Assembly (NCBI GenBank): GCA_018350325.1
Contig: JAEVLN010000002.1
Span: 1,680,162 to 1,744,161 of the forward strand
DNA: 64,000 nt
Reading direction: 5' to 3'
From: Globodera rostochiensis
Taxonomy: Eukaryota; Nematoda; Chromadorea; Rhabditida; Heteroderidae
A program made the translations under genes and the position numbers. The stretch's first letter is position 1, and each line of letters opens with the position of its first letter. Of this stretch, positions 12,519-23,502 are shown in pieces. Below the pieces are notes generated by a model. The model was given only the letters and a program-made list of their open reading frames with translations, was not told the origin of the DNA and ran no database searches.

Positions 12519-12973
12519 CATTAATGTTGAATAATTTTTATAAATATTTTGCAAAAACTATATTAAAAAAATTGAATATGCAAGAGCTTTTTTATTTTAC
12601 TTTAACCTATTTTAATTATTCATATTTTCTGTGATTAAAAAATGATAATTTAAAATTTAAATTAATAAATATCATTTTTCGCAGCTTTTTCAAAACTTAT
12701 TTGTTGTTTGCTCTTTGTTAATTTTTTAGAAAACCCAAAAACAGGTGGTTTAAAGCTTAACAGAGATGAGTAAATTAACTACGCCCAAGCGCCTGTGGCC
12801 AACTTTTTTATAACCATTCTTTTTACAATATAAATTTCTTTCTAAGATAAACAAATATTGATGCACCTTCAATTCCCTTTATTTTTATTGTATAATTAAT
12901 TAATAGATTTTTCTTGAAATTCGTTCATCTTTTTCTAGAATAAATAAATATACGCTCGATTCATTTTTTAAAG

Positions 12974-13054
12974 ATTGCTACGACCATCCCGGCATACAGT
13001 ACGACTCTTCTTTTATGAACGCCTTCGATTGTACTCGTTGCCGCTATGAGGCTC
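12974..13054 (+). CDS. candidate 81-nt cysteine-rich exon
   Basis: Islet after TTTTTTAAAG and before GTTAAA (81 nt). One frame is open throughout and reads DCYDHPGIQYDSS, then FDCTRCRYEA: four cysteines with C-x2-C spacing near the end. The pattern suits an extracellular disulphide-rich domain, but I cannot name it. Confidence 0.35.
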
Positions 13055-13863
13055 GTTAAAACCGATTAACTCAAATATGTAAATCAATCCAAATTTTTTT
13101 ATTTTTAACCTTTATAATTCTTTAAAGTTTTTGCTTTTTATAATACTTGAAATTTAAAAATATGGCTTTTTGCCTACTTGATTTTATATAAAATTATCTT
13201 CAGTTTGATTAATTTAAGGTTTTAAAAAATTTAGCTTTATTTTGAAATTTTGTTTATCTTAAGTACTCTACTTTACAATAAATCTTTCAACACATTTTTT
13301 ACTTTTATTAGTACATAAAATTTTAAATGTTTCAAATCTTTAATTTACTGATACTTTAGTTATGTTATTGTAATGTTGTAACAATTGCTAATTATGAGAC
13401 TCTTTAATCTGAAATAACAATTATGCAAAATCCTTGGCACTCAAACGATGGTTTATCTAGTAGATTAATAACATTAATAACAGTCAAGTTTTTCTTTAAC
13501 TGTTTTCTATTATAATTAACTAATCCTTTTTTTATTTGCAGTTTTTTCGGCTGCAAATCAGGTATGAAAATATAATGTTTTGTTTTAAAATATAATAAAA
13601 ACATAATATTTGGTGCCTTCCATAAGAATAAATTGAAACTGCACCAATTTATTAATTTGTGTCTTAATCAAATTAAATAAAAATTGATTGAATAAATAAA
13701 ATTAAATAAAAAATAAAATTATAATTAATTGCCTTTATATTGGAATGAATATTTTGTCGTAATTTTTTTAATAAGAATTTACTATTAACGATTATTTATG
13801 TATTTTCTATATAGACTTAAAAAATTCTCTTAATTAATTAAATTAAAAATTTACTTTTTTTAG

Positions 13864-13963
13864 AAGAAGAGCTAAAAGATTACAAAAGAATATCAACCAT
13901 TGCTGCGTCGATCACCTTTCGGACCACAATTCAACTTTTTTCAAACTAAAAATGCGCGTCTCT
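13864..13963 (+). CDS. candidate 100-nt exon with strong splice sites
   Basis: Acceptor CTTTTTTTAG and donor TCTCT/GTAAGA bracket 100 nt. Only one frame is open across the whole segment (one leading base, then 33 codons, containing INHCCVDHLSDH). The two splice signals agree with consensus better than most here. No family recognised. Confidence 0.4.
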
Positions 13964-14133
13964 GTAAGACATAATAGAAGCAAAATTTTAAAATATTGGA
14001 CTTGACAGCTATTGATATATCAAACACGTATTTTAGGCAACATAGAACGCATTTTAATTAAAAAATTAGTTTCTTAATTGAAGTGAATAAATGCGTTCAT
14101 TGACAAATAAACATCTAATCCTTGAAAAATTGG

Positions 14134-14448
14134 TTAGCTAATACATTTAAAAAATTCTTGTCTTAATAAACAAAACCAAGAAGGATAAAATGCAATTTTT
14201 TCAAATGCCGCTAAAAATAATAAATTACAAAACAGGGCTATTCTCGTCAAAGAAGAATGAAGACCGCGATGGAAGGAATGGATGATCATGATCAATTTCC
14301 ATAAACCATAGAAGATTTTGTGTTCCATCTTACGCCATTGACAGGTGTTCTGCGAAGGAAGAATGAAGACCGATTGAAGAAATAATGCATGACTATATTT
14401 TCCGTTGGCGCCTTGATATTCGAATCCATTAAGTGAACATATCATCAA
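14134..14448 (-). CDS. unrecognised 104-codon ORF
   Basis: Minus-strand frame with ATG-ATG start, open for 104 codons; GC higher than the surroundings. Contains LQSVFILPSQNTCQW and FHRGLHSSLTRIALF. Inside, the plus-strand motif GAAGAATGAAGACCG occurs twice (near 14259 and 14359), so part is an internal duplication. Could be a gene fragment; no homology recognised. Confidence 0.25.
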   Translation of the reverse strand: MMICSLNGFEYQGANGKYSHALFLQSVFILPSQNTCQWRKMEHKIFYGLWKLIMIIHSFHRGLHSSLTRIALFCNLLFLAAFEKIAFYPSWFCLLRQEFFKCIS

Positions 14449-14770
14449 ACAGAGATTTATCAGCTTCTAGCACGTTTAAATGGTTCACAATTGGATGCAG
14501 CTTTTTTTAATAAATTCATTCGTGAACAAACATGCTAAAATATAATGTGATTATTTATTATTTTCTGTGAAATTTATTACTTTATCTGGGAAGAAATGGG
14601 GCATGCAGTGCTAGTCTGGCTGTGCAAATGGGTTTTTTACAAACTTTTGGCAACCTGTATATAAGGCTATTTAATAGTTTAAAAGCATTTACATCTTTTG
14701 AACATTTATAAATTTAATTAATGTTTTTTGTAATTATTAAATTAAGTGTAATTATAATAAATTGTATTGA

Positions 14771-14956
14771 ATGGCGTTTTTGGTAAGGTGTCACCGCGCT
14801 TGGAGGCTATTTAGATCAGCAATTAATTTCTTATATTATTTTATTTTAATTTTAAGACATTCTTCGTTCTTTGCGCAAATAGATTATATAATGGATAAAT
14901 GTGATTTTGCAATGGGCAAGTCAACAATTCTTTGTATTTTATTAGGGATGGTTTAA
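14771..14956 (+). CDS. short ATG ORF or first exon
   Basis: ATGGCG start, 61 codons. A very good donor (TTG/GTAAGG) lies only 12 nt after the ATG, so either the first exon is tiny or the donor is unused. The frame contains a hydrophobic segment and DKCDFAMGKS. Unrecognised. Confidence 0.25.
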   Translation: MAFLVRCHRAWRLFRSAINFLYYFILILRHSSFFAQIDYIMDKCDFAMGKSTILCILLGMV

Positions 14957-15033
14957 TTTGTAAATTTTCATGTTTTTATTTATTATTTAACTTTTAAAAT
15001 AATTGTATAATGTTTAGTTTCCTTTAATTCTAG

Positions 15034-15150
15034 TTTTATAGAATTACAGACAGTCACATCAGCTATTTCGATGCCTCTGCCGTATCTTGGCGCGAAAAGT
15101 GTGATGATGCCGGCATTTTACACATTTATTATTTGCAAAAAATTAAATAG
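15034..15150 (+). CDS. candidate exon, C-type-lectin-like pattern
   Basis: Follows TTTAATTCTAG and is open for 38 codons to TAG. It reads SYFDASAVSWREKCDDAGILHI, of which the core WREKCDDAGILHI recalls the W-x2-A-x3-C-x3-GA-x-L-x2-I segment of C-type lectin domains. Another acceptor (TTACAG) lies at 15048-15049. Weak, single-motif evidence; donor uncertain (GTGTGA at 15099). Confidence 0.3.
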   Translation, partial: FYRITDSHISYFDASAVSWREKCDDAGILHIYYLQKIK

Positions 15151-15896
15151 TAAACGCGATTAAATTTCAAAACACTTATTTTTTCCCACATGCCTTATTA
15201 TATTTAAACATAAAAGTGTAAGTTCCCCAATACGTTTTTTTAAATTGACATTACATTTTTTTAGATTTATAATTGCATTACATCAATTTATTAATTTATT
15301 TATCTGTGGATTAAAGCATATATGTGCGCGGGTACTATTTTTATTTATATTAAGGTAATGTCGTACTAAAACTCTATCGTTGTCGTCGGCCTTTTTCTGG
15401 AAAAGGTGTCGATTCTGTTGTTTATACGATTGTTAAGGTAGTCTATATTATATTTAAACAACATAGATATATTATTTATTAAATTTAACTACAGACGTAA
15501 TTTTGTTTCTTTTTTATTTCAATACCTTATTTTTTAGATGAATATTAATTCTATCAATTTAAATAGTTATTTAATGATCTAATGCAATTGTAGTTTAAAA
15601 AAAATTACAACTGGGCTTTATTTAACTTTTATTTATTTAGCATGGTCTTTGTTGTACAATTTTCCTTTTTCACGCATTTAATAAACTTTTCTTTATAATT
15701 AAAAAAAATTAAAATGAATAATTTTAAAATTTTAATTTTTAATTATATTTATAAGTATAAAAATATAAACTTAAATATATCATTTTAGATTAACATTTTA
15801 GTTAAAAATACGACTTTTTAATTTTTTAAATTAAAATTTACATTTAATTATTTTGTGCAAATTCAGAATTTGTTTGTCGCTACTTCCTGTGCTTAC

Positions 15897-15977
15897 CAGA
15901 GCAATTGCGACCATCTTTGGTGGGCCATCGCCCATCCACAACTTGACCACAAATGGGGCCACAGATTTTGTTGCCAT
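15897..15977 (-). CDS. candidate first exon (ATG to donor)
   Basis: On the minus strand an ATG in good context (AAAAATGGC) opens 27 codons that end exactly at a consensus donor CTG/GTAAGC. The peptide contains SVAPFVVKLW and GDGPPKMVAIAL. GC content drops on both sides. This is one of the better single-exon calls, but no partner exon was identified and no family is recognised. Confidence 0.4.
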
Positions 15978-16054
15978 TTTTCGTTCAAAATATTTTAAAT
16001 AAACACATATATTATGAAGTATCAATGTTTTTGGACTAATTGTTCAGATGGGAT

Positions 16055-16865
16055 AGTCAATTGAATTGCCGAATTCGATCACACGGTAGTAATTAAATAT
16101 TTTTTTAATTATAAAATTTTATTTCATGACTTATCAAGTTTTACGTGTTTTATTAATATTACTCTCATTTTATTTTGGTTGTTGATAATTATTGGTGATG
16201 TTTCTGTTTTATTACAAATTCCATCGCCTTGCCGCGTTGGAATCGCTCAGCCACCATCCAGGTGATCCATTTCGGAACGTAATTTAGTTACGGTAATGTT
16301 ATTCTTTTCGTCAATGTTAACTTTAAAAAGAATTTATAAATTCATATTGCTTTTATACAATTTTAAACAAATAAACTCCTGATAATAAGCAGTTCATCTT
16401 CATCTTTTTTGAATGGGAATAATTATCCCCGGCATTTCGAATAATAAAAAAAACGTTATTTTTAAAGGTTTGATTAACATTTAAAAAGGCAAAATTTGTT
16501 TTTCCTTTTATTTAATTTTAATTCATTTTTTATTCAAAATGTTACATCTTATGCGTGGGCATATCTTAATCAAATTATTTATTTAAACTACATATAAATA
16601 TATTTTTAAGGGTTTTTAAATTGCCATTGCTTTTTGAACTTTTTTTTTATTCGTTAATCTCTAATTAACCAATATATCAATTTATCGAATAAATAAAAGA
16701 ATTCTTATTCAAATCTTCTTACATTTAAAATATTTAATTTAAATTAACTGTATAATTGTTTAATATTTTTAAAATTTTGTTTATTTAAAGGCTAAACAGT
16801 CAAATTTTCTGCCTCAAAATTATAAGCGCATAATGGTCAAACAATTTTCGTTAAAAAATGTCAAT
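16055..16865 (+). repeat. dispersed repeat family E, copy 1
   Basis: Reverse complement of 41445-42032 with indels. Shared blocks: TTCGATCACACGGTAGTAATT, CCATCGCCTT, CGTTGGAATCGCTCA, CGGAACGTAATTTAGTTACG, TGCCTCAAAATTATAA. A GC-rich islet at 16225-16290 carries indels that are not multiples of three between copies, so it is not conserved as protein. Confidence 0.85.
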
Positions 16866-17044
16866 TGTATTTTTGTGACATAATTTATATTTTATTTTAG
16901 CATTTACTTAGTTAGTTATTAGGGATGATAGCGCCGCCGTGTTTAAAAATATATAATAAATGACAAACAATATTGTGGAATCAATGAAATTTACGTTCAA
17001 TTGGCAACTTTCGGTTTGGAACTGCATTTTTTTCTTTTTTCCAG

Positions 17045-17146
17045 CATGGAGACGAGCCCGAGTATTACTTTATTTTATATTGTTGTTTTAAAGGAGTTAA
17101 TTTTACTTGTTTAAAAATTATTTTTGAGCATCCTGTTAAACATTAA
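17045..17146 (+). CDS. candidate exon with strong acceptor
   Basis: A long pyrimidine tract ending TTTTTTCCAG precedes an islet open for 33 codons to TAA. It reads HGDEPEYYFILYCC, then FKGVNFTC. A GTTAAA donor near the end is possible. Cysteine pairs hint at a secreted or membrane product; not recognised. The polypyrimidine acceptor is among the best in the window. Confidence 0.4.
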   Translation, partial: HGDEPEYYFILYCCFKGVNFTCLKIIFEHPVKH

Positions 17147-17954
17147 AATTATTATAAATGAAAAATTTTTGTTGTGCAAAACAGTTTATTTTAAATAATT
17201 TTTGGAATTTTTATTTTATCGCAAATGAAAGCACTTTACTTTTCATATAATTCTTTCCCTGAATTAAATGTGAATATATAGCCATTAGCAAGGGTTAACT
17301 AATTTGGCCTTCTGTCTATTACAAAATTTAAATAAAAAAGTTAATCAAATAATCATCAAAATTATTGTTATATGCGATAAGCCTTTCATAAAAAAATCCG
17401 TATTTTTATAAAATTCTAAAATGCTATATTAAAAAAGGAGAGTATAATCCATTACGCTTGTTTTATTTTTTTTATTATCTTATTTAACTTTATGTATGCA
17501 ATCACTTATTTTAATCGGCACTATCAATGCCACCAATTGAACCAATAACTTTTTGTCAGAATATTCTTATAAATTGCTGTTATTTTCATATTACAATTTT
17601 ATTTAATAAAGTCGTTATATCTAATTTAATTTATTTCTTTATTATTTTTCAATAATTATTTGGTATCATAAATTATTTATAGTTTTTATTTATTTGTTTA
17701 ATTTTTAAATAAATCTAATAGTTCGTTTGTAATAAACGCACCTTTTTATTTAATTCACTGTAAGTTTATTTTTAATAATTTTAAGTTAATATTTCCTATG
17801 TAAATATTTGCTTAAATGTTTAAAATTTATATTTCAATTATAATAAAAAGAAGTAAACAATTTTATACTCAAATTATATTTCCTGTTTAAATATATTATT
17901 TTATGTGATGGCTTTTTATGAGTTTGATAAACTTCTTGCTCCTCCTTATTCTAG

Positions 17955-17972
17955 GCGTGCCCTCTTGACAAT
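17955..17972 (+). CDS. candidate 18-nt micro-exon
   Basis: CTCCTCCTTATTCTAG precedes an 18-nt GC-rich segment (six codons, ACPLDN in one frame) followed by GTTTTT. The pyrimidine-rich acceptor is excellent; the donor is weak. Too short for any product call. Confidence 0.25.
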
Positions 17973-18024
17973 GTTTTTAAAATTGATAAATATAAAATTT
18001 GTTTAAACTGATAGGAGGAGCCTT

Positions 18025-18034
18025 CCCTTTTTTG
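18025..18034. repeat. target-site duplication, left
   Basis: CCCTTTTTTG, repeated exactly at 18658-18667 on the other side of the foldback element. Confidence 0.6.
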
Positions 18035-18657
18035 GTGTTACGACAATTGCGGATCGGCAATTGCGGACGGGACAATTGCGGACGACAATTGCGGACGACA
18101 ATTGCGGACGAGACAATTGCGGACGACAAAAACGTTATAATTAGAGCCCGGACTTGAGCTTCGAGCGAGACTCGAGACGAGATCTCGAGGTCGAGATTTC
18201 GTCTCGACCGGGCTCTAGTTATAATTAAGTTGGGATATCACTTAAATATTTTTCGCGTTGCATTATCAAGCTTACATAGAATTAAACCGATAAACATTTC
18301 TAATTTAAATCAGAAAATATTTAAGTGATATCCCAACTTAATTATAACTAGAGCCCGGTCGAGACGAGATCTCGTCTCGAAAAATCTCGACGAGATCTCG
18401 TCTCGAGGATCTCGAAAAATCTCGACGAGATTCTCGAGAAATCTCGACCTCGAGATCTCGTCTCGAGTCTCGCTCGAAGCTCAAGTCCGGGCTCTAATTA
18501 TAACGTTTTTGTCGTCCGCAATTGTCTCGTCCGCAATTGTCGTCCGCAATTGTCGTCCGCAATTGTCGTCCGCAATTGTCTCGTCCGCAATTGTCGTCCG
18601 CAATTGTCGTCCGCAATTGTCCCGTCCGCAATTGCCGATCCGCAATTGTCGTACCGC
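18035..18657. mobile_element. foldback (FB-like) transposable element
   Basis: Two long inverted arms (18035-18252 and 18314-18657) flank a 61-bp loop. Each arm is layered: outside, tandem 13-bp units of the type ACAATTGCGGACG (6 in the left arm, 10 in the right); then AAAACGTTATAATTAGAGCCC; then CTCGAGATCTCG-type self-complementary repeats (expanded in the right arm); innermost, AATTAAGTTGGGATATCACTT. The ends G(T/C)G(T/G)TACGACAATTG are inverted and abut a 10-bp direct repeat. Drosophila FB elements share tandemly repetitive inverted arms and 9-bp duplications. No coding capacity; the open frames across the 13-bp array are compositional. Confidence 0.75.
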
Positions 18658-18667
18658 CCCTTTTTTG
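18658..18667. repeat. target-site duplication, right
   Basis: Exact copy of 18025-18034 (CCCTTTTTTG). Confidence 0.6.
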
Positions 18668-19261
18668 ATAGGTTTAACAAAGATTTTACGGTGATATTTT
18701 TGAGAGCACAAAATCTGATCGGTCATCTCACGCTCGCGATCGAGTGTTGAAGCCTCCGATTTTTTGCCGCTTCTCTGGCTAAGAATTTTGCGACGCACTC
18801 CTGTTAAATGGTTTCTTTATTTTTCTTTGGAGAAATTTCTTTTAATTAATGATATTTTTTATTTACGGATTTTGTTTTTTATTGAAAAGGTTCATTCCAA
18901 TTTTTAAGCTCAATAATCAAATATAAAATTTCAATAAACCAACTTTGTTTATTTTAATGTATTTTTAATGTTAATGTTTTCATATTAACAAAATTCAAGC
19001 TGGATGCAGGCTCGATAAAATGCAGAAACCACATATAATCGAATCACACTAAACTTCCATATCGTTTAAATGAAGAAAGTTCTGACAACGCTCAATTTTA
19101 ATTATTTTTTGAGTCGGTCTTTTTATTTTGTTTAAATAATTGAATATGCTTTAGTAAATATATTCTTTTTATTAAGTTGTTACTTTATATTAAAAAAGTT
19201 GCATTATTTAAAAAGTAACGACTTTAAGTTTAATTTAATTTATGGTTTATTTTTTTTTTAG

Positions 19262-19355
19262 AATTTTTGTTATCTTCAATCCAGTCAAGAGAATAGGCCC
19301 AGGTTGCCGCCGTAACACCATCCAAAAAGGTCGCTATTGCGTTTAACAATTCCAT
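19262..19355. CDS. coding-like islet, strand ambiguous
   Basis: On plus, TTTTTTTTTTAG precedes a 41-nt segment (19262-19302) ending at CAG/GTTGCC. On minus, an ATG in good context (GAAATGG, 19355) opens about 40 codons with LLNAIATFLDG and TWAYSLDWIED. Both readings cannot be right; the minus frame covers the whole islet, the plus has the better splice sites. No family recognised. Confidence 0.3.
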
Positions 19356-19866
19356 TTCGAATTCCTTTTAACCTTCGATAAACAAAATTAAAGATTTGAT
19401 CGAATTTAAATTATGGTTAGATAAAAGAAAAAGAGTATCGAGCTTAAAAATTATTTATCAATGACACAAAAGTGTAAAGTATTAATATATACCAAAATCA
19501 AACTTGCAAAAATAATTCAAATAAACTTGATTATTAACATATAAAATGCGGCACCCAAACGCTCGTAACAATACTATAATTAAAATTTAATATTTTTGTA
19601 AATAAAGTTTTTCAATTTTAACACATTTACAATTTAAAATCCTCGTTGTCAATAATAAAATATAATTTATTTTCTTTCAAGTGATTATATTTATAAGTTA
19701 CTTTTTAAAATTATAAATTTATAAGAAACAAAAAAAATTTTATTTCATAATCTTGGATAATTTATATAGATGTTTTAAAATTAAGTTTAATACTTCACTT
19801 TTATAATTTATCACTTCCCTGAGCTTTTCTTCCGGACTATCTTTTTTTGTGCATTCGTGCGTTCAG

Positions 19867-19923
19867 GAACAGGCTGTGGAAATTTCCCAAAAATTACCTT
19901 ATCAAATTGGTCGAAGTTTTATG
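19867..19923 (+). CDS. candidate 57-nt exon with good splice sites
   Basis: Pyrimidine-rich region ending GCGTTCAG, then 57 nt (19 codons in phase 0: QAVEISQKLPYQIGRSF), then ATG/GTAAAT. Length is a multiple of three. All frames are open, so reading frame is unproven. Another candidate, 19964-19991, follows 40 bp later on the same strand. Confidence 0.4.
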
Positions 19924-19963
19924 GTAAATATAATTCTTTTTATGCAATGCTTATTATATTAAG

Positions 19964-19991
19964 TCATCCATCATTCAAATGTTTCCTTGGC
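19964..19991 (+). CDS. candidate 28-nt micro-exon
   Basis: Lies between ATATTAAG and the consensus donor GTGAGT. The acceptor lacks pyrimidines. If real it is the next exon after 19867-19923, but the intron between would be only 40 bp. Confidence 0.2.
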
Positions 19992-20269
19992 GTGAGTATT
20001 TGTGCTATTTTTATTTCCATTTTAATGTAATTTTATGTTCAATTTAATTTCTAAAAATATTTAATTATGCTGTTGCTTGAACAATAAATGCTTTGATCGA
20101 TCCGCCGTATTCGATGCCTTTGGTTATACATTATCAGAGGAAAAATATTTTATCTTTATATTCTTTGAAAATTTATAATACTCATTAGAACACTAACCAT
20201 TTGAGTATTATTTTTGCTCCTTTGCTCTTATGTCAATATTTTGTGTTGTAAACTTTTTTTTAATTTAAT

Positions 20270-20430
20270 ATGATTATAAATATCATTTACGACCTACACA
20301 ATAATTTTCTTCGACTTTTATCTTTCATGTGCTCTCCAGTCTTTTTTCGTAGACTTTTCATGAGTGAGGACTTTCCAAAAGCATTTTGATTATGAAATTG
20401 TATTATTATAAGCTCATAGTTCCAATATTT
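20270..20430 (+). repeat. dispersed repeat family F, copy 1
   Basis: Resembles 39885-40010: shared TACGA, TTCGACTTTTA-CTTTCATG-GCTCTC-AGTCT, ATTGTATTATT and AGCTCA-like blocks. The GC-rich centre (20320-20380) is open in one frame with an ATG (MCSPVFFRR, FMSEDFPKAF), but the second copy does not keep it. Confidence 0.5.
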
Positions 20431-20715
20431 CTAAATGTAATTTTTTATTTTTGGAATATTATATTGTTTCTAAGTCAAATCGTACACTAATCTTTATTTA
20501 ATTTATGTTTCACAAATATAATGATTTGGACTTTATTTTTTATTAATAATGCATTTTTTTGGCAATTTTATTAATTATTTGCAAATGAAATCTTGGTATT
20601 TCTTCTTATTTTTATGTAAATATATTTGGCTGATTCCGTCATTTTTATCTTTTATTTAATATGGTTTATATTTTTTGGTTTACAAAAATTAATTCATCTT
20701 ACATGCAATTCTTAC

Positions 20716-20901
20716 GTTCGCTGTCCGTAAATTTACATAATAGTTTTGAGACTGTGTTATTTGGTCTTGTTGGCGAATTCATTGACAATTTCTTGAGCTT
20801 TGGGCGTTTACGGCGCTCCAAAGAAGTTTTACAGTATTCATCGACCGATTTATTCGTTTTATTAATGCTAGCTTGAAGCTCTCTGCCGGATAAGGTCAAA
20901 C
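20716..20901 (-). CDS. candidate 186-nt exon, best single-exon call
   Basis: On the minus strand ATTTTTTTAG is followed by 186 nt that stay open in one frame (61 codons) and end at GAAC/GTAAGA. The length is a multiple of three and phase is 1-1. The peptide is hydrophilic and basic (RELQASINKTNKSVDEY, LERRKRPKLKKL, SPTRPNNTVSKLLCKF), unlike the Phe/Ile/Asn-rich chance frames. Both splice signals match consensus. No family recognised. The plus-strand frame at 20661-20876 is its shadow. Confidence 0.5.
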
Positions 20902-21142
20902 CTAAAAAAATGGTTATAAGCTTGTCGTTTTCCATTTAGAGGTGGTTTTATTAAATTGTTGTGCAGAGCCTTTTTGTTCACTTTCGTAGCTTTATTTTGG
21001 GGCTTTGGGGGATTTATTTCAATTACTTTAACGAAGCAAAGTTTAATCGTATATTATATAATTTTAATTACTTTCTTAATAATTTTTAGAATTTCATGAT
21101 TGATTAAAATTCTTTTTTAAATCTAATTTTTTTTTTAAAAAT

Positions 21143-21735
21143 TTGAATGAGTTCATCTTTTATTTCAGCTTTACTGTATTAAATTTTTTTTTGATTGAAA
21201 AAGAATTAATTCCTAAGTTCTTAGACGCGTATTTAATATTTATTTTGTCAACTTTTATTTGTCCGGTCCTTAAAAGTTGTCAACTTGTCCATTTTGCTTT
21301 TTCTTCAATCACGAAATTAATTTTATTTTTTGGGTTTATACTGGATAATTAATTATTTCTTTAATTTATTTGAAAGATACGTTTGAGATGTTTTTTATAT
21401 ACAATGATTATAGATCTGAAAATTTTTTAACATTATTCACTTTTTTGTTTTAAATTATTAAAATGACTTTATTAGAAATAATAAACAGCAAATATTCATA
21501 TATAAAATTCGCAGTTTATGCCTTGAAAACATAATACTGCATGAACAATGCAAATTAATAAGATTTATTGCGAAAGATTACACCTTTTAACATTTCGTAA
21601 ATCTTTTTGCTTTATTACGCCTAACGTGTGAATATAATGATTAATGTTCAAAACCCATTTTATTTTGTTATTAAAAAAGGAACATTATTTGTTGATCTTA
21701 AGTTGAATTTTTTTAACACCATAAAAGATTCTTAG
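21143..21735. other. AT-rich stretch, small islet
   Basis: A plus frame at 21143-21352 starts with TTG and is hydrophobic; it contains a GC patch (CPVLKSCQL) near 21255-21300. The rest is A/T tract with nothing identifiable. Confidence 0.3.
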
Positions 21736-21800
21736 CATCATCTAAACCTTATGGCCCGAACTCATCAAAAAAGAGAAGCTCTGCTCGTTTATCTCCAAAG
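21736..21800 (+). CDS. candidate 65-nt exon
   Basis: After GATTCTTAG, GC-rich DNA reads SSKPYGPNSSKKRSSARL in one frame and reaches CCAAAG/GTGCCC. The same frame remains open for about 25 codons beyond the donor, so the exon may be longer. Ser/Lys/Pro-rich, low-complexity; unrecognised. Confidence 0.3.
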
Positions 21801-21992
21801 GTGCCCGCCATTCCCGTTTTTATAAAAACTTTTTTGTGGTGTTTTGATTATAATTGTAGATTTGAATATTAGCGATCAATGATTTGTAGTTTTCTTTACA
21901 TTAGTTTATTTAATTTATTAAATTTATTTAATAATTTGGTATTTATTTATTGTAATGGAAATATTTGGAGATCACAACTGGTCTAAAATATT

Positions 21993-22148
21993 ATGGTTAT
22001 TTATACATTATTCATTTTTTATATTGTATTTATTCGGTTTAAGGTAAATGAGTCGGATCGTGAATTCGCATTCTGTGCATTTAAGTGCAATGGCTTTATT
22101 TACTATTTGGCAAACTTATATTATTTTATATTTGCACCAGTTTGTTAA
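21993..22148 (+). CDS. short ATG ORF with hydrophobic N-terminus
   Basis: 51 codons. The first 14 residues are hydrophobic (MVIYTLFIFYIVFI), signal- or anchor-like, then a GC islet reads NESDREFAFCAFKCNGF. A GTAAAT sits at the hydrophobic-to-islet junction and could instead be a donor. Could be a small secreted peptide; unrecognised. Confidence 0.3.
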   Translation: MVIYTLFIFYIVFIRFKVNESDREFAFCAFKCNGFIYYLANLYYFIFAPVC

Positions 22149-22620
22149 TTTAATAATTAGTTCTCATTTTGCGGAGTAAACCAAAACAGAAAAGGATAAT
22201 TAGGTGATAAAGTAATATTATATGTTATTTTTCTTATGTTGTGAATTTTGCGTTTTGACATGTTGTGAGCTAATTTGGCACTTTTGCCATATTTCACGGT
22301 TTATCAAATTTTCATTTCTTTAATTTCTATATATTTTTTAAGATTAGCTTTTATTTATACCTACTATTCCACTAGACTAAATTCTTCTTGCTATACATTT
22401 GTTGGTGGCATTAGCTATAAAAATTAGAATGAATAATTTATTTCTTGGTCTTAAATAAAGTAGTTTTATGACGAAAATCATTTCATATTCTTAAAAATTT
22501 TTTTTAGATTTTGCATAAGTTTTAATTTAATATATTTTTAATTACCAAGCGAGGCTTGTACAAATCCATTTCATTAGCCATGAAGTGCAGATTAGCTGTA
22601 GAAGCTTTTAAATCGAGTTT

Positions 22621-23026
22621 GAACATTGCAGCAGAAGAAAAAACCATTTAAGCCAACATTATGGGCAAGGCTATAGATAAAATGTTTAAAAAAGTTTAAT
22701 ATAATTTTGAATCTCCAACTTATAGCAGTTGCAAGGACTTTTAATTAGAGAAATTATAAACCCTGGAGTATAAAAAAGGAAAAGACAATCTTGCTAGGCG
22801 GGAAGGATATTTTGATAGCGTTAATTTAATTAAAGATTCCGATTTTATGCGAATTAATTTAATTCATTTTCAATTTGCAATAAAATTGGGTCTGGGGCGT
22901 GATTGTGGTTTCGCGTAAGAATAAATTTCTCATCCCCCTCGAACCCCCACCCCTCACAACCATATCTAAACCATTCACACTTCCACCATGTCTTGAATTT
23001 TGTTGACTTATGTTTATAATATCGAT
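22621..23026. repeat. left arm of a large inverted repeat
   Basis: About 406 bp that match the reverse complement of 23680-24094. The part holding the FLYWCH-like sequence appears identical by eye; the outer part (22621-22760) has small indels and substitutions. The outer end includes the last 13 codons of the gene at 24051-24920, with its stop codon changed to TGG. The arm lies outside the left terminal repeat of the element at 23503-26410. Confidence 0.9.
22854..23026 (-). pseudogene. FLYWCH-like fragment, inverted copy
   Basis: Minus-strand copy of the ORF at 23628-23852, beginning at the YYKH residues and missing the first 19 or so codons and the start. Residues WWKC, GCEGW and HNHAPD are all kept. 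It ends at the same TAA. Truncated at the inverted-repeat boundary (ATCGAT). Confidence 0.75.
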
Positions 23027-23502
23027 TAACGAAATGGCTATAAAATAAAAATAAATAAATATGGATTTAATAAAACCAGAAATGATAAATTATTAAGTTC
23101 TATATTATGCTAAAAATCATTTTGGTTTAAAATAAATCGCCATGATTACGGAGTTAAAATAAGATTAAATTCTAGTCGAAGAGGCTTAAGAGGAGCCCCA
23201 GAAGATTGCCGGCAGGAGATAAAAACCACGTATTGGTTTGGAGCGTGTCTGATACTTTGAAGTAACTTCATTGATGCCCCTAGTCGAGGCCAGAATTAAA
23301 AACCTGATGCATGGGGTGGCATTAAACTCGACATATCCCTAGTCCAGCCTAATGTTTGGAATCAGCTAACGGGATCCGAACATCGGTATGGGACCTTAAT
23401 AATACCCTTTCCTAGCCCATCTAATAAATACTTTCTATAGCTTACCTTACGTGTATGGCCAGCGTTAGTTATATCAAAAAATGGTATAAGTGTGAAACAC
23501 AA
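23027..23502. other. loop of the inverted repeat, GC-richer segment
   Basis: From 23190 to 23430 the DNA is GC-richer, with phrases such as TTGATGCCCCTAGTCGAGGC and CCCTAGTCCAGCCTAATG. No open frame of note. It may be a fragment of an unrelated repeat; nothing recognised. Confidence 0.3.

Noticed and set aside
18481..18798. Overlapping open frames across the 13-bp repeats of the foldback element
   Set aside because: A 13-bp unit without stops yields open frames in all phases; the peptides are simple repeats.
20661..20876. Plus frame of 71 codons
   Set aside because: Antisense to the better-supported 186-nt minus exon.
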